Below, in pieces: positions 1-6,818 of a stretch of DNA of 27,301 nucleotides. Position 1 is the stretch's first letter, and the number at the start of each line of letters is the position of its first letter. Origin of the DNA: Pseudomonadota bacterium (GTDB taxonomy: Bacteria > Pseudomonadota > Gammaproteobacteria > Steroidobacterales > Steroidobacteraceae); the NCBI GenBank assembly GCA_021805275.1, contig JAJZFQ010000145.1, positions 1-27,301 of the forward strand. The letters are read 5' to 3'. A program made the translations under genes and the position numbers. The notes under the pieces were generated by a model. That model ran no database searches and was not told where the DNA came from. It worked only from the letters and a program-made list of their open reading frames with translations.

Positions 1-101
1 CTTGTGTGCCTGCCGTACCGCCTGTCGGCCTGACTGACGTCCTGACGGGTCGGTGATCGGAGAGTCCGGGAGCTTCGCCGAATGTCCGGCGATGGTGCCA
101 T
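1..101 (-). CDS. possible N-terminal fragment of an unknown gene, cut by the left window edge
   Basis: On the minus strand an ATG at 101 is preceded by an AGGAGG box at 112-107 with a 5-nt spacer, and the frame stays open to the window edge for 33 codons. The visible peptide begins MAPSPDIRRSSRTL and is rich in arginine and serine. It resembles nothing I recognise. It lies 69 bp downstream of the M56 peptidase gene on the same strand, so it could be the third gene of that operon. The evidence is only the strong ribosome binding site and the open frame. In DNA this GC-rich an open frame of this length is weak evidence, so this is tentative. Confidence 0.3.
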   Translation of the reverse strand, partial: MAPSPDIRRSSRTLRSPTRQDVSQADRRYGRHT

Positions 102-170
102 CCGGCCCTCCTGCGCGGGTCCTCGCGTCGAGCAGGCGAGCCGTTGCGCCGCAGGGGCATCGACACCCGT

Positions 171-1067
171 TCAGACGGTCAGGCGCAGGAGCGGCCCCAT
201 GGCGGCGGCACCGAGCAGCACCCCGAGTGCCAGTACGACGGTGAGCAGCGGCAGCCAGAGCGCCGCTCGTCCCGGAATGCCGAGCATCCGACCCACCACG
301 GCGCGTCCGCCCCGCGGCAGAGGCGCGAGCAGCCGCTCGACGCGCCGCTGCAGACTCTCCCCATCCCCGATCAGACGCGCGTGCGCCAGCTGCGGACCGG
401 GCATCGCCGCCCGCTCGCGCGCCGGCAACGTGCCGAGAAAGCGGACCGAGGCCAACACGGCGGCGGCCAGATCGGACCCATCGGTCCCACAGCGGCGCGC
501 CTCCTCATCGCGCAGCCACTCCAGCGCCTCGAGCCAGTTCTCCAGCCGCCGGCGCGCCTGGGGCCACGGCCACTGCAGATCGGTGATCAGCTGCGCCACC
601 CAGATGCGCAGCGGATCGCGGTGCCGGCCATGCGCGCGCTCATGGGCCAGCGCGGCACGGATCAGCGGCTCCTCGAGCTGGCGGGCGAGAAAGGGGGAGA
701 ACAGCACCCGCGGCATCATGAACCCCACCGTCGAGACGCCACACTCGGGCGGCTCGCGCAGCAGCGCCCAGCCGGCCCGCAACAGCGCGCGCAGGAAGAG
801 CAGTCCGAACGGCAGCCACAGTGCGACCACGACGAACGGGTCGAGGGGCGTGCGCACCGGATCAGGCTGGGTGAGCGCCCAGCCGGCCAGCCACGCCCCG
901 ATCGGCAGCATCGGCAGCGCCGGCAGACAGACTTTGAACCAGGCCACGTGCTCGAGCGTCTCGGCATCCGCTCCGACCGGCAGAGGCGCCGGCCAGTGCG
1001 CAAGTCCCTGCAGCGCACAGCCGCCGAAGATCATCAGCAGCATCGTCACCAGCGTTTCACGTTCCAT
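171..1067 (-). CDS. M56-family (BlaR1/MecR1-like) membrane metallopeptidase
   Basis: A 298-aa integral membrane protein. The zinc-metallopeptidase signature HERAH lies at residues 142-146, followed by R-H-R-D (Asp about 151), and is preceded by GFMMPRVLFSP, the stretch that precedes the HExxH helix in BlaR1/MecR1 proteins. Hydrophobic segments lie near residues 7-22, 45-66, 75-100 and 275-292. In this family the peptidase senses an envelope signal and leads to inactivation of a partner BlaI-type repressor. The protein stops right after its last membrane helix, so the extracytoplasmic penicillin-binding sensor of true BlaR1 is absent and the ligand is unknown. The ATG at 1067 overlaps the end of the repressor gene by 11 bp, so the two are probably translationally coupled. 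Family assignment is firm; the inducer is not inferable. Confidence 0.88.
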   Translation of the reverse strand: MERETLVTMLLMIFGGCALQGLAHWPAPLPVGADAETLEHVAWFKVCLPALPMLPIGAWLAGWALTQPDPVRTPLDPFVVVALWLPFGLLFLRALLRAGWALLREPPECGVSTVGFMMPRVLFSPFLARQLEEPLIRAALAHERAHGRHRDPLRIWVAQLITDLQWPWPQARRRLENWLEALEWLRDEEARRCGTDGSDLAAAVLASVRFLGTLPARERAAMPGPQLAHARLIGDGESLQRRVERLLAPLPRGGRAVVGRMLGIPGRAALWLPLLTVVLALGVLLGAAAMGPLLRLTV

Positions 1068-1452
1068 CGGGAAGTCTCCGACGGGCCGCGACCGCCCGCT
1101 CCAGTTCCTCGAGCAGCCCCGGATCGAGCTCCTCGACCGCCTCGACCAGCGCGGCCGCCGCGCTGCGCGGCGTCGTGCCGAGCAGTCGCGCCAGGGCAAT
1201 GCGCGCGCGTGCCCGCTCGACCGTCTCGCGCGCCACCTTCGGCCGGTACTCGAACGCCGCACCCTTGCGCTGCCGCTGGATGAGGCCCTTTTCCCGCAGC
1301 CGGTCGACCACCTTGGCGGTGGTCGTATAGACGAGCCCCTGCGGCGCGCCGAGCCGCTCGTGCAGCTCGCGCACCGAGGCGGTGCCGAGGCCCCACAGCG
1401 CCGCCAGCACGCTGTACTCCAGATCATCCGCCGGCAGCCGGAAGTGCTTCAT
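1057..1452 (-). CDS. BlaI/MecI/CopY-family transcriptional repressor
   Basis: 131 aa. The N-terminal half is the winged helix-turn-helix of the BlaI/MecI family (Pfam Penicillinase_R): LEYSVLAALW, VRELHERLG, then the recognition-helix region TTTAKVVDRLREKGLI and the wing-like RKGAAFEYRP. The C-terminal 60 residues are the helical dimerisation part. Proteins of this type repress their own operon and nearby targets, and are cleaved or released when the cognate M56 peptidase is activated. That peptidase is encoded immediately downstream with an 11-bp overlap. An ArsB-like transporter gene diverges from the same 135-bp intergenic region and is a candidate target. There is no good Shine-Dalgarno; a promoter-like TAGACT ends 6 nt before the ATG, so the mRNA may be leaderless. 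Confidence 0.92.
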   Translation of the reverse strand: MKHFRLPADDLEYSVLAALWGLGTASVRELHERLGAPQGLVYTTTAKVVDRLREKGLIQRQRKGAAFEYRPKVARETVERARARIALARLLGTTPRSAAAALVEAVEELDPGLLEELERAVAARRRLPDGT

Positions 1453-1458
1453 CGCCTG

Positions 1459-1487
1459 AGTCTAGGACCGCCGTGCGACCCCGGCAA
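1459..1487 (-). promoter_or_regulatory. candidate sigma70 promoter of the blaI-like gene (leaderless)
   Basis: Reading the minus strand, TTGCCG (1487-1482), a 17-bp spacer and TAGACT (1464-1459) form a plausible -35/-10 pair. The -10 ends 6 nt before the ATG at 1452, which would put the transcription start at or next to the A of the ATG. The elements match consensus at 4 of 6 positions each. No transcript data are available, so this is inferred from pattern and spacing only. Confidence 0.45.
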
Positions 1488-1524
1488 GCGCGTCTCACCG
1501 TGCACCCGTCGCCTCGAGCGAGGC

Positions 1525-1553
1525 TTGACGGCCGCGAGCGCGGCCAGTGCAAT
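1525..1553 (+). promoter_or_regulatory. candidate sigma70 promoter of the ArsB-like transporter gene
   Basis: TTGACG (1525-1530, 5 of 6 to the -35 consensus), exactly 17 bp, then TGCAAT (1548-1553, 4 of 6 to the -10 consensus). The predicted start near 1560 gives a leader of about 28 nt to the ATG at 1588. It also excludes the in-frame upstream ATG at 1552, which overlaps the -10. It diverges from the blaI promoter about 40 bp away, so one repressor could control both. Confidence 0.45.
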
Positions 1554-1587
1554 GGCCCATTGCCCGCACACGCGCCACCGGGTCCCG

Positions 1588-2853
1588 ATGCTCCACGCCA
1601 CCCTCGCTCACGATCTCACCTGGCTGATCGGCGCTACCGTGATCTGCGGCATGCTGCTGCGTCCATGGGATTTCTCCGAAGCGCTCTGGGCCGCCGGCGG
1701 TGCGGCCCTGCTGGTGCTCGGATCGCTCATCTCCTGGCATCAGGCACTGCGCGCCGTCGGCCGGGGCACCGATGTGTATCTGTTTCTCGCCGGCATGATG
1801 CTGCTGGCGGAGCTGGCCCGCAGCGAGGGTCTGTTCGACTGGGTCGCCGCCCACGCGGTGCGCACGGCCGCCGGCTCACCGCGGCGACTGTTCGGTCTGA
1901 TCTACCTGGTCGGCATCATCGTGACCGCCCTGCTCTCCAATGACGCCACCGCCGTCGTGCTCACCCCGGCGGTGTACGCCGCGGCCCGCCAGGCGCGCAC
2001 CGAGCCGCTGCCGTATCTCTTGATCTGCGCATTCATCGCCAATGCCGCGAGCTTCCTGCTGCCCATCGCCAACCCGGCGAACCTCGTGGTGTATGCGAGC
2101 CACCTGCCGCCGCTGCGCGCCTGGCTCGCGGCATTCCTGCTGCCCTCGGTCGCGGCCATCGCCGCGACGTTCCTCGTGCTGCGCGCCACGCAACGGCGAG
2201 CCCTCGACGGCGCATTCACCCCCACCGTCCCGGTACCGCCCCTGCGACGGTCCGGCCGGTTCACCGCCGCCGGCATCGGCCTCACCGTCGTGGTGCTGCT
2301 GTGGGCCTCGGCGAGCGGCCGGGCGCTCGGCGCACCGACCTTCGCCGCCGCGCTCCTGATCCTCGCGCTCGTGATCGTGTTCGAGCGGCGCAATCCCTGG
2401 CCGCTGCTGAAGGACATCTCCTGGAGCGTGCTGCCGCTGGTCGCCGGTCTGTTCGTGCTGGTCGCGGCGCTGGGACGCACCGGAGTGCTCGCGGCGCTCG
2501 AGGCGCTGCTCGCGCACCTCGCACGAGACTCCGGCGCACTCGCCGGGTTCATCGCCGGCGGTGCCGTCGCGCTCGCCGGCAACGCGATGAACAACCTCCC
2601 CGTGGCACTGATCGCCGCGACGCTCGGGGCGAGCCATCAGCTCGCCGCGCTGCGCACGAGCATGCTGATCGGTGTCGATCTCGGACCGAACCTCTCGGTG
2701 AGCGGCTCGCTCGCGACGCTCCTGTGGCTGATCGCACTGCGGCGCGAGAAGGTGCACATGGACGCGATGAGCTTCCTGAAGCTCGGCGCGTGGGTGATGC
2801 CACCGGCACTGCTCGGCGCACTCGCGGCACTCGCCCTCGGACACGCCGGCTGA
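1588..2853 (+). CDS. ArsB/NhaD-superfamily (ion transporter) membrane protein, possible arsenite or anion efflux
   Basis: 421 aa and hydrophobic throughout, with about 10-12 predicted membrane helices. The two family half-repeats are visible: LLSNDATAVVLTPAVY followed by LPIANPANLVVYAS in the first half, and GNAMNNLPVALIAATLG followed by DLGPNLSVSGSLATLLW in the second. These Asn/Asp/Pro-rich re-entrant stretches are characteristic of the ArsB/P permease/NhaD group (ion transporter superfamily). Known members export arsenite or antimonite or exchange Na+/H+; no ars genes adjoin here, so the substrate is open. I chose the ATG at 1588 because it begins right before the first helix and lies downstream of a candidate promoter; the frame is open far upstream only as an antisense artefact over the M56/BlaI genes. 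Divergence from the BlaI-type repressor suggests possible shared control. Confidence 0.85.
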   Translation: MLHATLAHDLTWLIGATVICGMLLRPWDFSEALWAAGGAALLVLGSLISWHQALRAVGRGTDVYLFLAGMMLLAELARSEGLFDWVAAHAVRTAAGSPRRLFGLIYLVGIIVTALLSNDATAVVLTPAVYAAARQARTEPLPYLLICAFIANAASFLLPIANPANLVVYASHLPPLRAWLAAFLLPSVAAIAATFLVLRATQRRALDGAFTPTVPVPPLRRSGRFTAAGIGLTVVVLLWASASGRALGAPTFAAALLILALVIVFERRNPWPLLKDISWSVLPLVAGLFVLVAALGRTGVLAALEALLAHLARDSGALAGFIAGGAVALAGNAMNNLPVALIAATLGASHQLAALRTSMLIGVDLGPNLSVSGSLATLLWLIALRREKVHMDAMSFLKLGAWVMPPALLGALAALALGHAG

Positions 2854-2930
2854 GCGAGGCACGGGGCGATGCACCGCCGGGAACGATGCGCGGACCCGGC
2901 GGACCCTCTTCCCGGCGGTGTGGAAATCTC

Positions 2931-2936
2931 TACAAT
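2931..2936 (+). promoter_or_regulatory. -10-like box of the PAP2 gene, leaderless arrangement
   Basis: TACAAT (5 of 6 to consensus) ends 6 nt before the ATG at 2943, with CCCCCG between and no Shine-Dalgarno. A start about 7 nt downstream of the -10 would fall on the ATG itself. No convincing -35 is visible 16-18 bp upstream. Confidence 0.4.
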
Positions 2937-2942
2937 CCCCCG

Positions 2943-3836
2943 ATGAGGAACAAATATCCGTTTCGCCCGGTACGGCGGCTCGCCGCGGCGCTACTGCTCG
3001 GTGCGCTCCCCTTGATCGCCCTCGCCGCGCCATCCCCCGCGGTGCCGCCGGCGACCTCCGGCCCCGCCCCCCTGCCCTCGCCGAGCGTGATCCATTACGC
3101 GAAGAAGTCATCGGGGCTGAAGCACCTGTTCTTCCGATCCCTCGGGGACATGAAGGCGTATTACACCGATCCGCTGCATTGGAAGCGGCGCAACTGGGAG
3201 TACTTCGGCGGCGTGGTCGCGGCGTTCGCTATCGCCCACCACTACGATACGCAGGTGCGCCAACACTTCGTCGGCGGCTCGAACCCGCCGTTCGGACCGA
3301 AACCGCCCTCGAGCGCCACGATCAGCGATGCGCTGCCCGGCTTCGCGGCCTTCGCCCTCACCTGGGGGTATGCGACTCTCTCCGGCAGCCGCGCCGGCAA
3401 ATCCGAGGCCTGGAACATGCTCGAGTCGGCCGGCATCGCCTCGCTGACGGGCGAGGCGATGAAGTTTGCCTTCGGCCGGCAACGGCCCTACCAGACCACC
3501 GATACGAACAAATGGTTCGCCGGCGGCAGCTCCTTTCCCTCGCTGCACGTCACCGCAGCGTTCGCCATCGGCACGGTGCTCGCCGAGTCGGGCAATCCGA
3601 AGATCCGCTGGCTGCGCCGCACCATCGGTTACGGCATCGGTATCGGCACGGCGTACCTGCGCATGAAGCACAACGCGCACTGGCTGTCGGACACCGTCGT
3701 CGCCGCCGCGCTCGGCATGGCCACCGCGCACTTCGTACTGGATCGCAGAGCGGGTCAGGCGATGGATCACTCAACGGTCACCGTGGTGCCGGTGCAAGGC
3801 GGCGCGATGCTCGCCTTCGCCCACGTGTTTCACTGA
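2943..3836 (+). CDS. secreted/periplasmic PAP2-superfamily (type 2 phosphatidic acid phosphatase-like) phosphatase
   Basis: 297 aa. An N-terminal signal peptide (basic RPVRR, then a hydrophobic run ending about residue 29) is followed by a Pro-rich linker. The three acid-phosphatase motifs are present in order: K-x6-RP at 174-182 (KFAFGRQRP), PSLH at 199-202 with catalytic His202, and R-x5-H-x3-D at 240-250 (RMKHNAHWLSD). Family members dephosphorylate lipid phosphates or diphosphates, such as undecaprenyl pyrophosphate or phosphatidic acid, or act as soluble acid phosphatases. Beyond the signal peptide the hydrophobic segments are modest (around 88-100, 130-147, 228-238), so membrane insertion is uncertain. 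It sits downstream of the transporter but has its own -10-like box. Its stop is 11 bp from the convergent stop of the relaxase gene, so this is the chromosomal left neighbour of the conjugation cluster. Confidence 0.88.
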   Translation: MRNKYPFRPVRRLAAALLLGALPLIALAAPSPAVPPATSGPAPLPSPSVIHYAKKSSGLKHLFFRSLGDMKAYYTDPLHWKRRNWEYFGGVVAAFAIAHHYDTQVRQHFVGGSNPPFGPKPPSSATISDALPGFAAFALTWGYATLSGSRAGKSEAWNMLESAGIASLTGEAMKFAFGRQRPYQTTDTNKWFAGGSSFPSLHVTAAFAIGTVLAESGNPKIRWLRRTIGYGIGIGTAYLRMKHNAHWLSDTVVAAALGMATAHFVLDRRAGQAMDHSTVTVVPVQGGAMLAFAHVFH

Positions 3837-3847
3837 CCGAGGCGCGC

Positions 3848-4924
3848 TCACCCGGAAAGATCCCGATCGCGTCCGAGCGCCTCCGGGGACTGCTCAGCCG
3901 ACTCGTGCACGCCGCTGCGCGGTTCGGCGCTCTGCGCCCGCCGTTCGTGCCAGGCGGCGAGCGCTTCGCGGCGCACGCGCTCGGCCGGTGAGACCCCCGT
4001 CGATACGCGCTCACCCCGCGCGGCGCGGTACTTAAGCCACTCCTGCACCGCCTGACGCTGCCGAGCCTGTGCGTCCTCGCCCGGTGGCGTGGCGCTCGTG
4101 GCGGGCTCGCGCGCCGGCCCCGCGCCGCCACCCCGATCCGCAGCCCCGACGGCGGCGCGTTCGGCCCGCGCCGCCACCCGCGCCCGGTAGCGCTCGCGGA
4201 TCTGCTCGGCCACCTCGCTGCGCTCCCCGCGCCGCTCGGTCGCGATCGCCGCGCGCGGCAGCCGGGGCAGCGGTTCGCGGTCGATCCCCTGCGCAGCGAG
4301 ACTGCGGGCATCGACGCGCCACTCCAGGTGCGCAGCCTGCAGGTGCTCGTTGACCAGCTCCGCCCAGCGCTGGCGGAGCGCGGCAAACTCCTGCCGACCC
4401 GTGGGCAGCCCGAGTTCGGCCCGCACCGTGCCGTTCATGTCCAGACCCGCCTTCGCGCCGAAGCCCTCGGGGCGCACCTCGCGGGTCGAGGTCAGCAGAT
4501 GGGCATGGAAATTGCGCGGATCGCCGAACGGACGCGGCGCATGCACGGCCAAGTCGACTGCAACGCCGTACCGCTCGGCGATCTCAAGGGAGAAGCTACG
4601 GGCGAGGCTCACGCGGGCCGAGGCGGACAGTTCGGCCGGCAGCGCGACCATATATTCGCGTGCCACCCGCGAGTTCTGCCGCGACTCGATGCGTTCGGCG
4701 GCGTTCCACAGCGAGGCGCGGTCCTGCGCCCACGACGGCGGCGTCCCGAGCCGCGCCGGCAACACGATCTCCTTGTGCAACACGTCGCGGCGGTTGCGGT
4801 GATCGTACAGCGCCCCGGTGCGCTCGTTGCGGATCCGCTCCCCGGCACGATACGCGGCCGAGGCCGGCGCATTGCGTCCGCTCGAGCGCGACACCGTGTT
4901 GATCTGCATGTGAAAGATCGCCAT
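3848..4924 (-). CDS. MobA/MobL-family conjugative relaxase, short form without helicase or primase domain
   Basis: 358 aa. The relaxase domain covers about the first 200 residues. It shows AIFHMQINTVSRSSGRNAPA and the catalytic-tyrosine region ASAAYRAGERI at the N-terminus, a conserved R-EYMVALPAEL strand, and the metal-binding HUH region with a first His in VHAPRPFGDP and the pair in NFHAHLL. These match the MobA/MobL (MOB_Q-like) nickases that cleave oriT and stay covalently bound to the 5' end. The C-terminal 150 residues are Arg/Ala-rich, low in complexity and probably flexible; there is no helicase or primase domain, unlike TraA-type relaxases. It is the last gene of the conjugation operon, 26 bp after the second coupling protein, so the usual oriT spot directly upstream is too small. 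The ATG at 4924 is the natural start. Confidence 0.88.
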   Translation of the reverse strand: MAIFHMQINTVSRSSGRNAPASAAYRAGERIRNERTGALYDHRNRRDVLHKEIVLPARLGTPPSWAQDRASLWNAAERIESRQNSRVAREYMVALPAELSASARVSLARSFSLEIAERYGVAVDLAVHAPRPFGDPRNFHAHLLTSTREVRPEGFGAKAGLDMNGTVRAELGLPTGRQEFAALRQRWAELVNEHLQAAHLEWRVDARSLAAQGIDREPLPRLPRAAIATERRGERSEVAEQIRERYRARVAARAERAAVGAADRGGGAGPAREPATSATPPGEDAQARQRQAVQEWLKYRAARGERVSTGVSPAERVRREALAAWHERRAQSAEPRSGVHESAEQSPEALGRDRDLSG

Positions 4925-4950
4925 CGCTCACCCGCACCGCAGGGCGCGCC

Positions 4951-6312
4951 TCAGCCCGGACGATGCAGCCTGACGCGCCGCCAGCTCACTGACGCGGCGG
5001 TCTTCAGATAACCCTCCAAGTCCGCGAGCTGCTCGATCTGGGCGGCCAGAACGGCCGTCTCGGTGACATGCTGCTCGCTGATGTGCAGCGAACGGCGTGC
5101 GCCACGAACGCCGCTGCCGAAACCTCCCGCACCGTCCCGTCCGCGCGAGATGCTCCGGCGGATGACCTCGCGCTCACCGATCAGGCGTGAACAGAACTGC
5201 GCCGTACCGCCGCGCTCACTGGCCGAGCAGCGCAAGATCAGCGAGTTGCCGCAGTTCTCGATGATCGTTTGCGCATCGCCCGGTCCGTACAGCGCCGCCA
5301 CCTGCGCGATCGACTGCATGCCGAGCACGCACCGCCCGCCGAATTTGCGCAACCGCGCAAGCGCATCGCGCAACCCGTCGATCGCGCCGAGCGCATCGAG
5401 TTCATCGACGATGAACCACAGCCGCCGGTCCCCCGGCGGGCCATTCATCGCCTCGAAGATCGCCAGGCGCATCCAACTGGCGATGAGCGTTCGCAGCGAG
5501 GCGATCTGCCCGGCGCGGTAGGGTAGAAACAGCACGCCGCGGCCGGTGCGCACCCACTGGCGCACCGAGCACGGCGGGGCGACCTGGTGGCACACGTGCT
5601 CGAGCGCTGCGGTGCAGGCCGCGGCGACCGAGCGGATCGAGCCGAACATGCGCGCGTTCTCCGGCTCGAGAAACGGCTGCGCGGGCGTCCCACTGAGCAG
5701 CGCGCGCAGTTCCGCACTCGGCGCGATCGCAATCAGGTGCCACAAGCGCTCGAGATCGGTGCTGCGCGCAGCGGTGCGCCGCAGGAGGCTAGAGAGGAAC
5801 GTGCGCGCATAGCCGCGCCACTCGCGCGCCGAGGCATCCTCGCCGGCGGCGATCAGACTCGCGGCGAGCTGATCCGGATCCTCCGGCGCGGCGAGCTCGG
5901 CGAACGGGTCCCACTTCAGCGCCCGCGGTTCGAACGGGTTGAGGATGACATCGCCCCGTCCGGCGCAATGAAAGCCGGTGAGATACCCCGCGTCCGGATC
6001 GGCAATGACGGCCCGGTCGCCGCGTGCGAGCAGTGCCGTGAGCAGCTCGGCGATGGCCGTCGATTTGCCGGTGCCGGTGGTCCCGATCAGCTTGAAGTGC
6101 TTGGTCTCCTCCAACGGTGCGAGCGGCACGTTGGCCAACGTGATGCCCGTGCGTGCGCGGCGCCGCCGCGGCGCCGGCTCGATCCTCGCGCCGCGACAGT
6201 AGCGATCCCGGGGCGCTCTGCGCAGCACTCGGGCGAGCGCCATCGAGCCGAGGCCGGCGAGCAGCACGGCGGCCAACTGCGGCGCCTCGCGCACCACCAT
6301 CCCGCCGGTCAT
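4951..6312 (-). CDS. type IV coupling protein, second copy (VirD4/TraD-type, TrwB AAD-bind family)
   Basis: 453 aa. One N-terminal membrane helix (about residues 10-30) precedes a RecA-like motor. Walker A is GTTGTGKST at 77-85 in the context TKHFKLIG, and Walker B is LWFIVDELDALG near 298-309. The family's QSIAQVAALYG and ENCGNSLILRCS blocks follow, ending in GYLKTAASVSWRRVRL. Coupling proteins are inner-membrane hexameric ATPases that bring the relaxosome to the VirB channel. This copy aligns along its whole motor domain with the product of 6811-8481, including exact 15-16-residue blocks, but lacks that copy's long N-terminal region. It may be a specialised paralogue. The ATG at 6312 overlaps the preceding stop by 4 bp (ATGA). 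Confidence 0.9.
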   Translation of the reverse strand: MTGGMVVREAPQLAAVLLAGLGSMALARVLRRAPRDRYCRGARIEPAPRRRRARTGITLANVPLAPLEETKHFKLIGTTGTGKSTAIAELLTALLARGDRAVIADPDAGYLTGFHCAGRGDVILNPFEPRALKWDPFAELAAPEDPDQLAASLIAAGEDASAREWRGYARTFLSSLLRRTAARSTDLERLWHLIAIAPSAELRALLSGTPAQPFLEPENARMFGSIRSVAAACTAALEHVCHQVAPPCSVRQWVRTGRGVLFLPYRAGQIASLRTLIASWMRLAIFEAMNGPPGDRRLWFIVDELDALGAIDGLRDALARLRKFGGRCVLGMQSIAQVAALYGPGDAQTIIENCGNSLILRCSASERGGTAQFCSRLIGEREVIRRSISRGRDGAGGFGSGVRGARRSLHISEQHVTETAVLAAQIEQLADLEGYLKTAASVSWRRVRLHRPG

Positions 6313-6818
6313 GGCGCCTTCACCAGGAGGAAGTCCCCGTGCGCCCCGAACACCGGACCGGTGCGCTGCACCCGCACGCAGAGCCGGCCGTGCGCCCCGC
6401 AGCGGCGCAGCTCGACCGACCCGCCGTACTCGCGCAGCCGCCGGATGTCCGCGGCAAAGAGCGCACGGCGCACCCGCAGCGCATCGATCTGCGCGGCGCT
6501 CGGCACCAGCAGACGCACGGCGAGAACGGTCACCGCGGCGCTCGCCAGTGCCGCCGCCGCGCTCCACAGCGCTGCGCGCATCCCGATCGCTCGGCGCAGG
6601 CCGAGCAGCTGTGTGCTGACCGCATCGGCCTCGGCGCTCAGTTCGAGGAACGCCTCGCGGGCGGCGTGGGCAACGTCCGCGCGCACCCCTCTCTCGAGCG
6701 ACTGCAGCTGCTCGCCGAGCTGCGCCAGCGTCTCCCCGGCGAGGCGCTGCTGCGACTGGACCGTCTCGAGCAGCAGCCCCACCTCGAGCGGCTCCGGCGC
6801 CGCGCGGGTCTCACTCAT
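6309..6818 (-). CDS. small coiled-coil, single-pass membrane protein between the two coupling proteins
   Basis: 169 aa, not a family I can name. Residues about 8-75 are strongly helical and heptad-like (LLLETVQSQQ, LAQLGEQLQSLERG, AEADAVSTQLLGLRRA). They are followed by one hydrophobic segment at about 82-108 and a 60-residue basic tail containing the pair RRCGAHGRLC. It overlaps the upstream coupling protein by 8 bp and the downstream one by 4 bp (ATGA), so it is co-translated with both. Position and architecture (coiled coil plus membrane anchor) suggest an accessory or adaptor of coupling proteins or relaxosome, comparable in placement to small Mob accessory proteins of mobilisable plasmids, but this is inference from context only. 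Confidence 0.75.
   Translation of the reverse strand: MSETRAAPEPLEVGLLLETVQSQQRLAGETLAQLGEQLQSLERGVRADVAHAAREAFLELSAEADAVSTQLLGLRRAIGMRAALWSAAAALASAAVTVLAVRLLVPSAAQIDALRVRRALFAADIRRLREYGGSVELRRCGAHGRLCVRVQRTGPVFGAHGDFLLVKAP

Noticed and set aside
82..1587. Plus-strand frame open for about 500 codons in front of the ArsB-like gene, apparently making one 923-aa protein
   Set aside because: The upstream part is low-complexity Arg/Ser/Pro and lies antisense to the M56 peptidase and BlaI genes, which have clear motifs. A candidate promoter at 1525-1553 and the first membrane helix place the real start at 1588.
1876..3111. 411-codon minus-strand frame opposite the transporter and PAP2 genes
   Set aside because: Composition is Arg/Gly/Gln/Glu low-complexity, with no recognisable domain; the opposite strand carries a membrane transporter with conserved motifs.
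4925..4950. oriT directly upstream of the relaxase gene
   Set aside because: Only 26 bp separate the relaxase start from the previous stop and no inverted repeat is present there; an oriT must be elsewhere, perhaps near 17600-18050 or outside the window.
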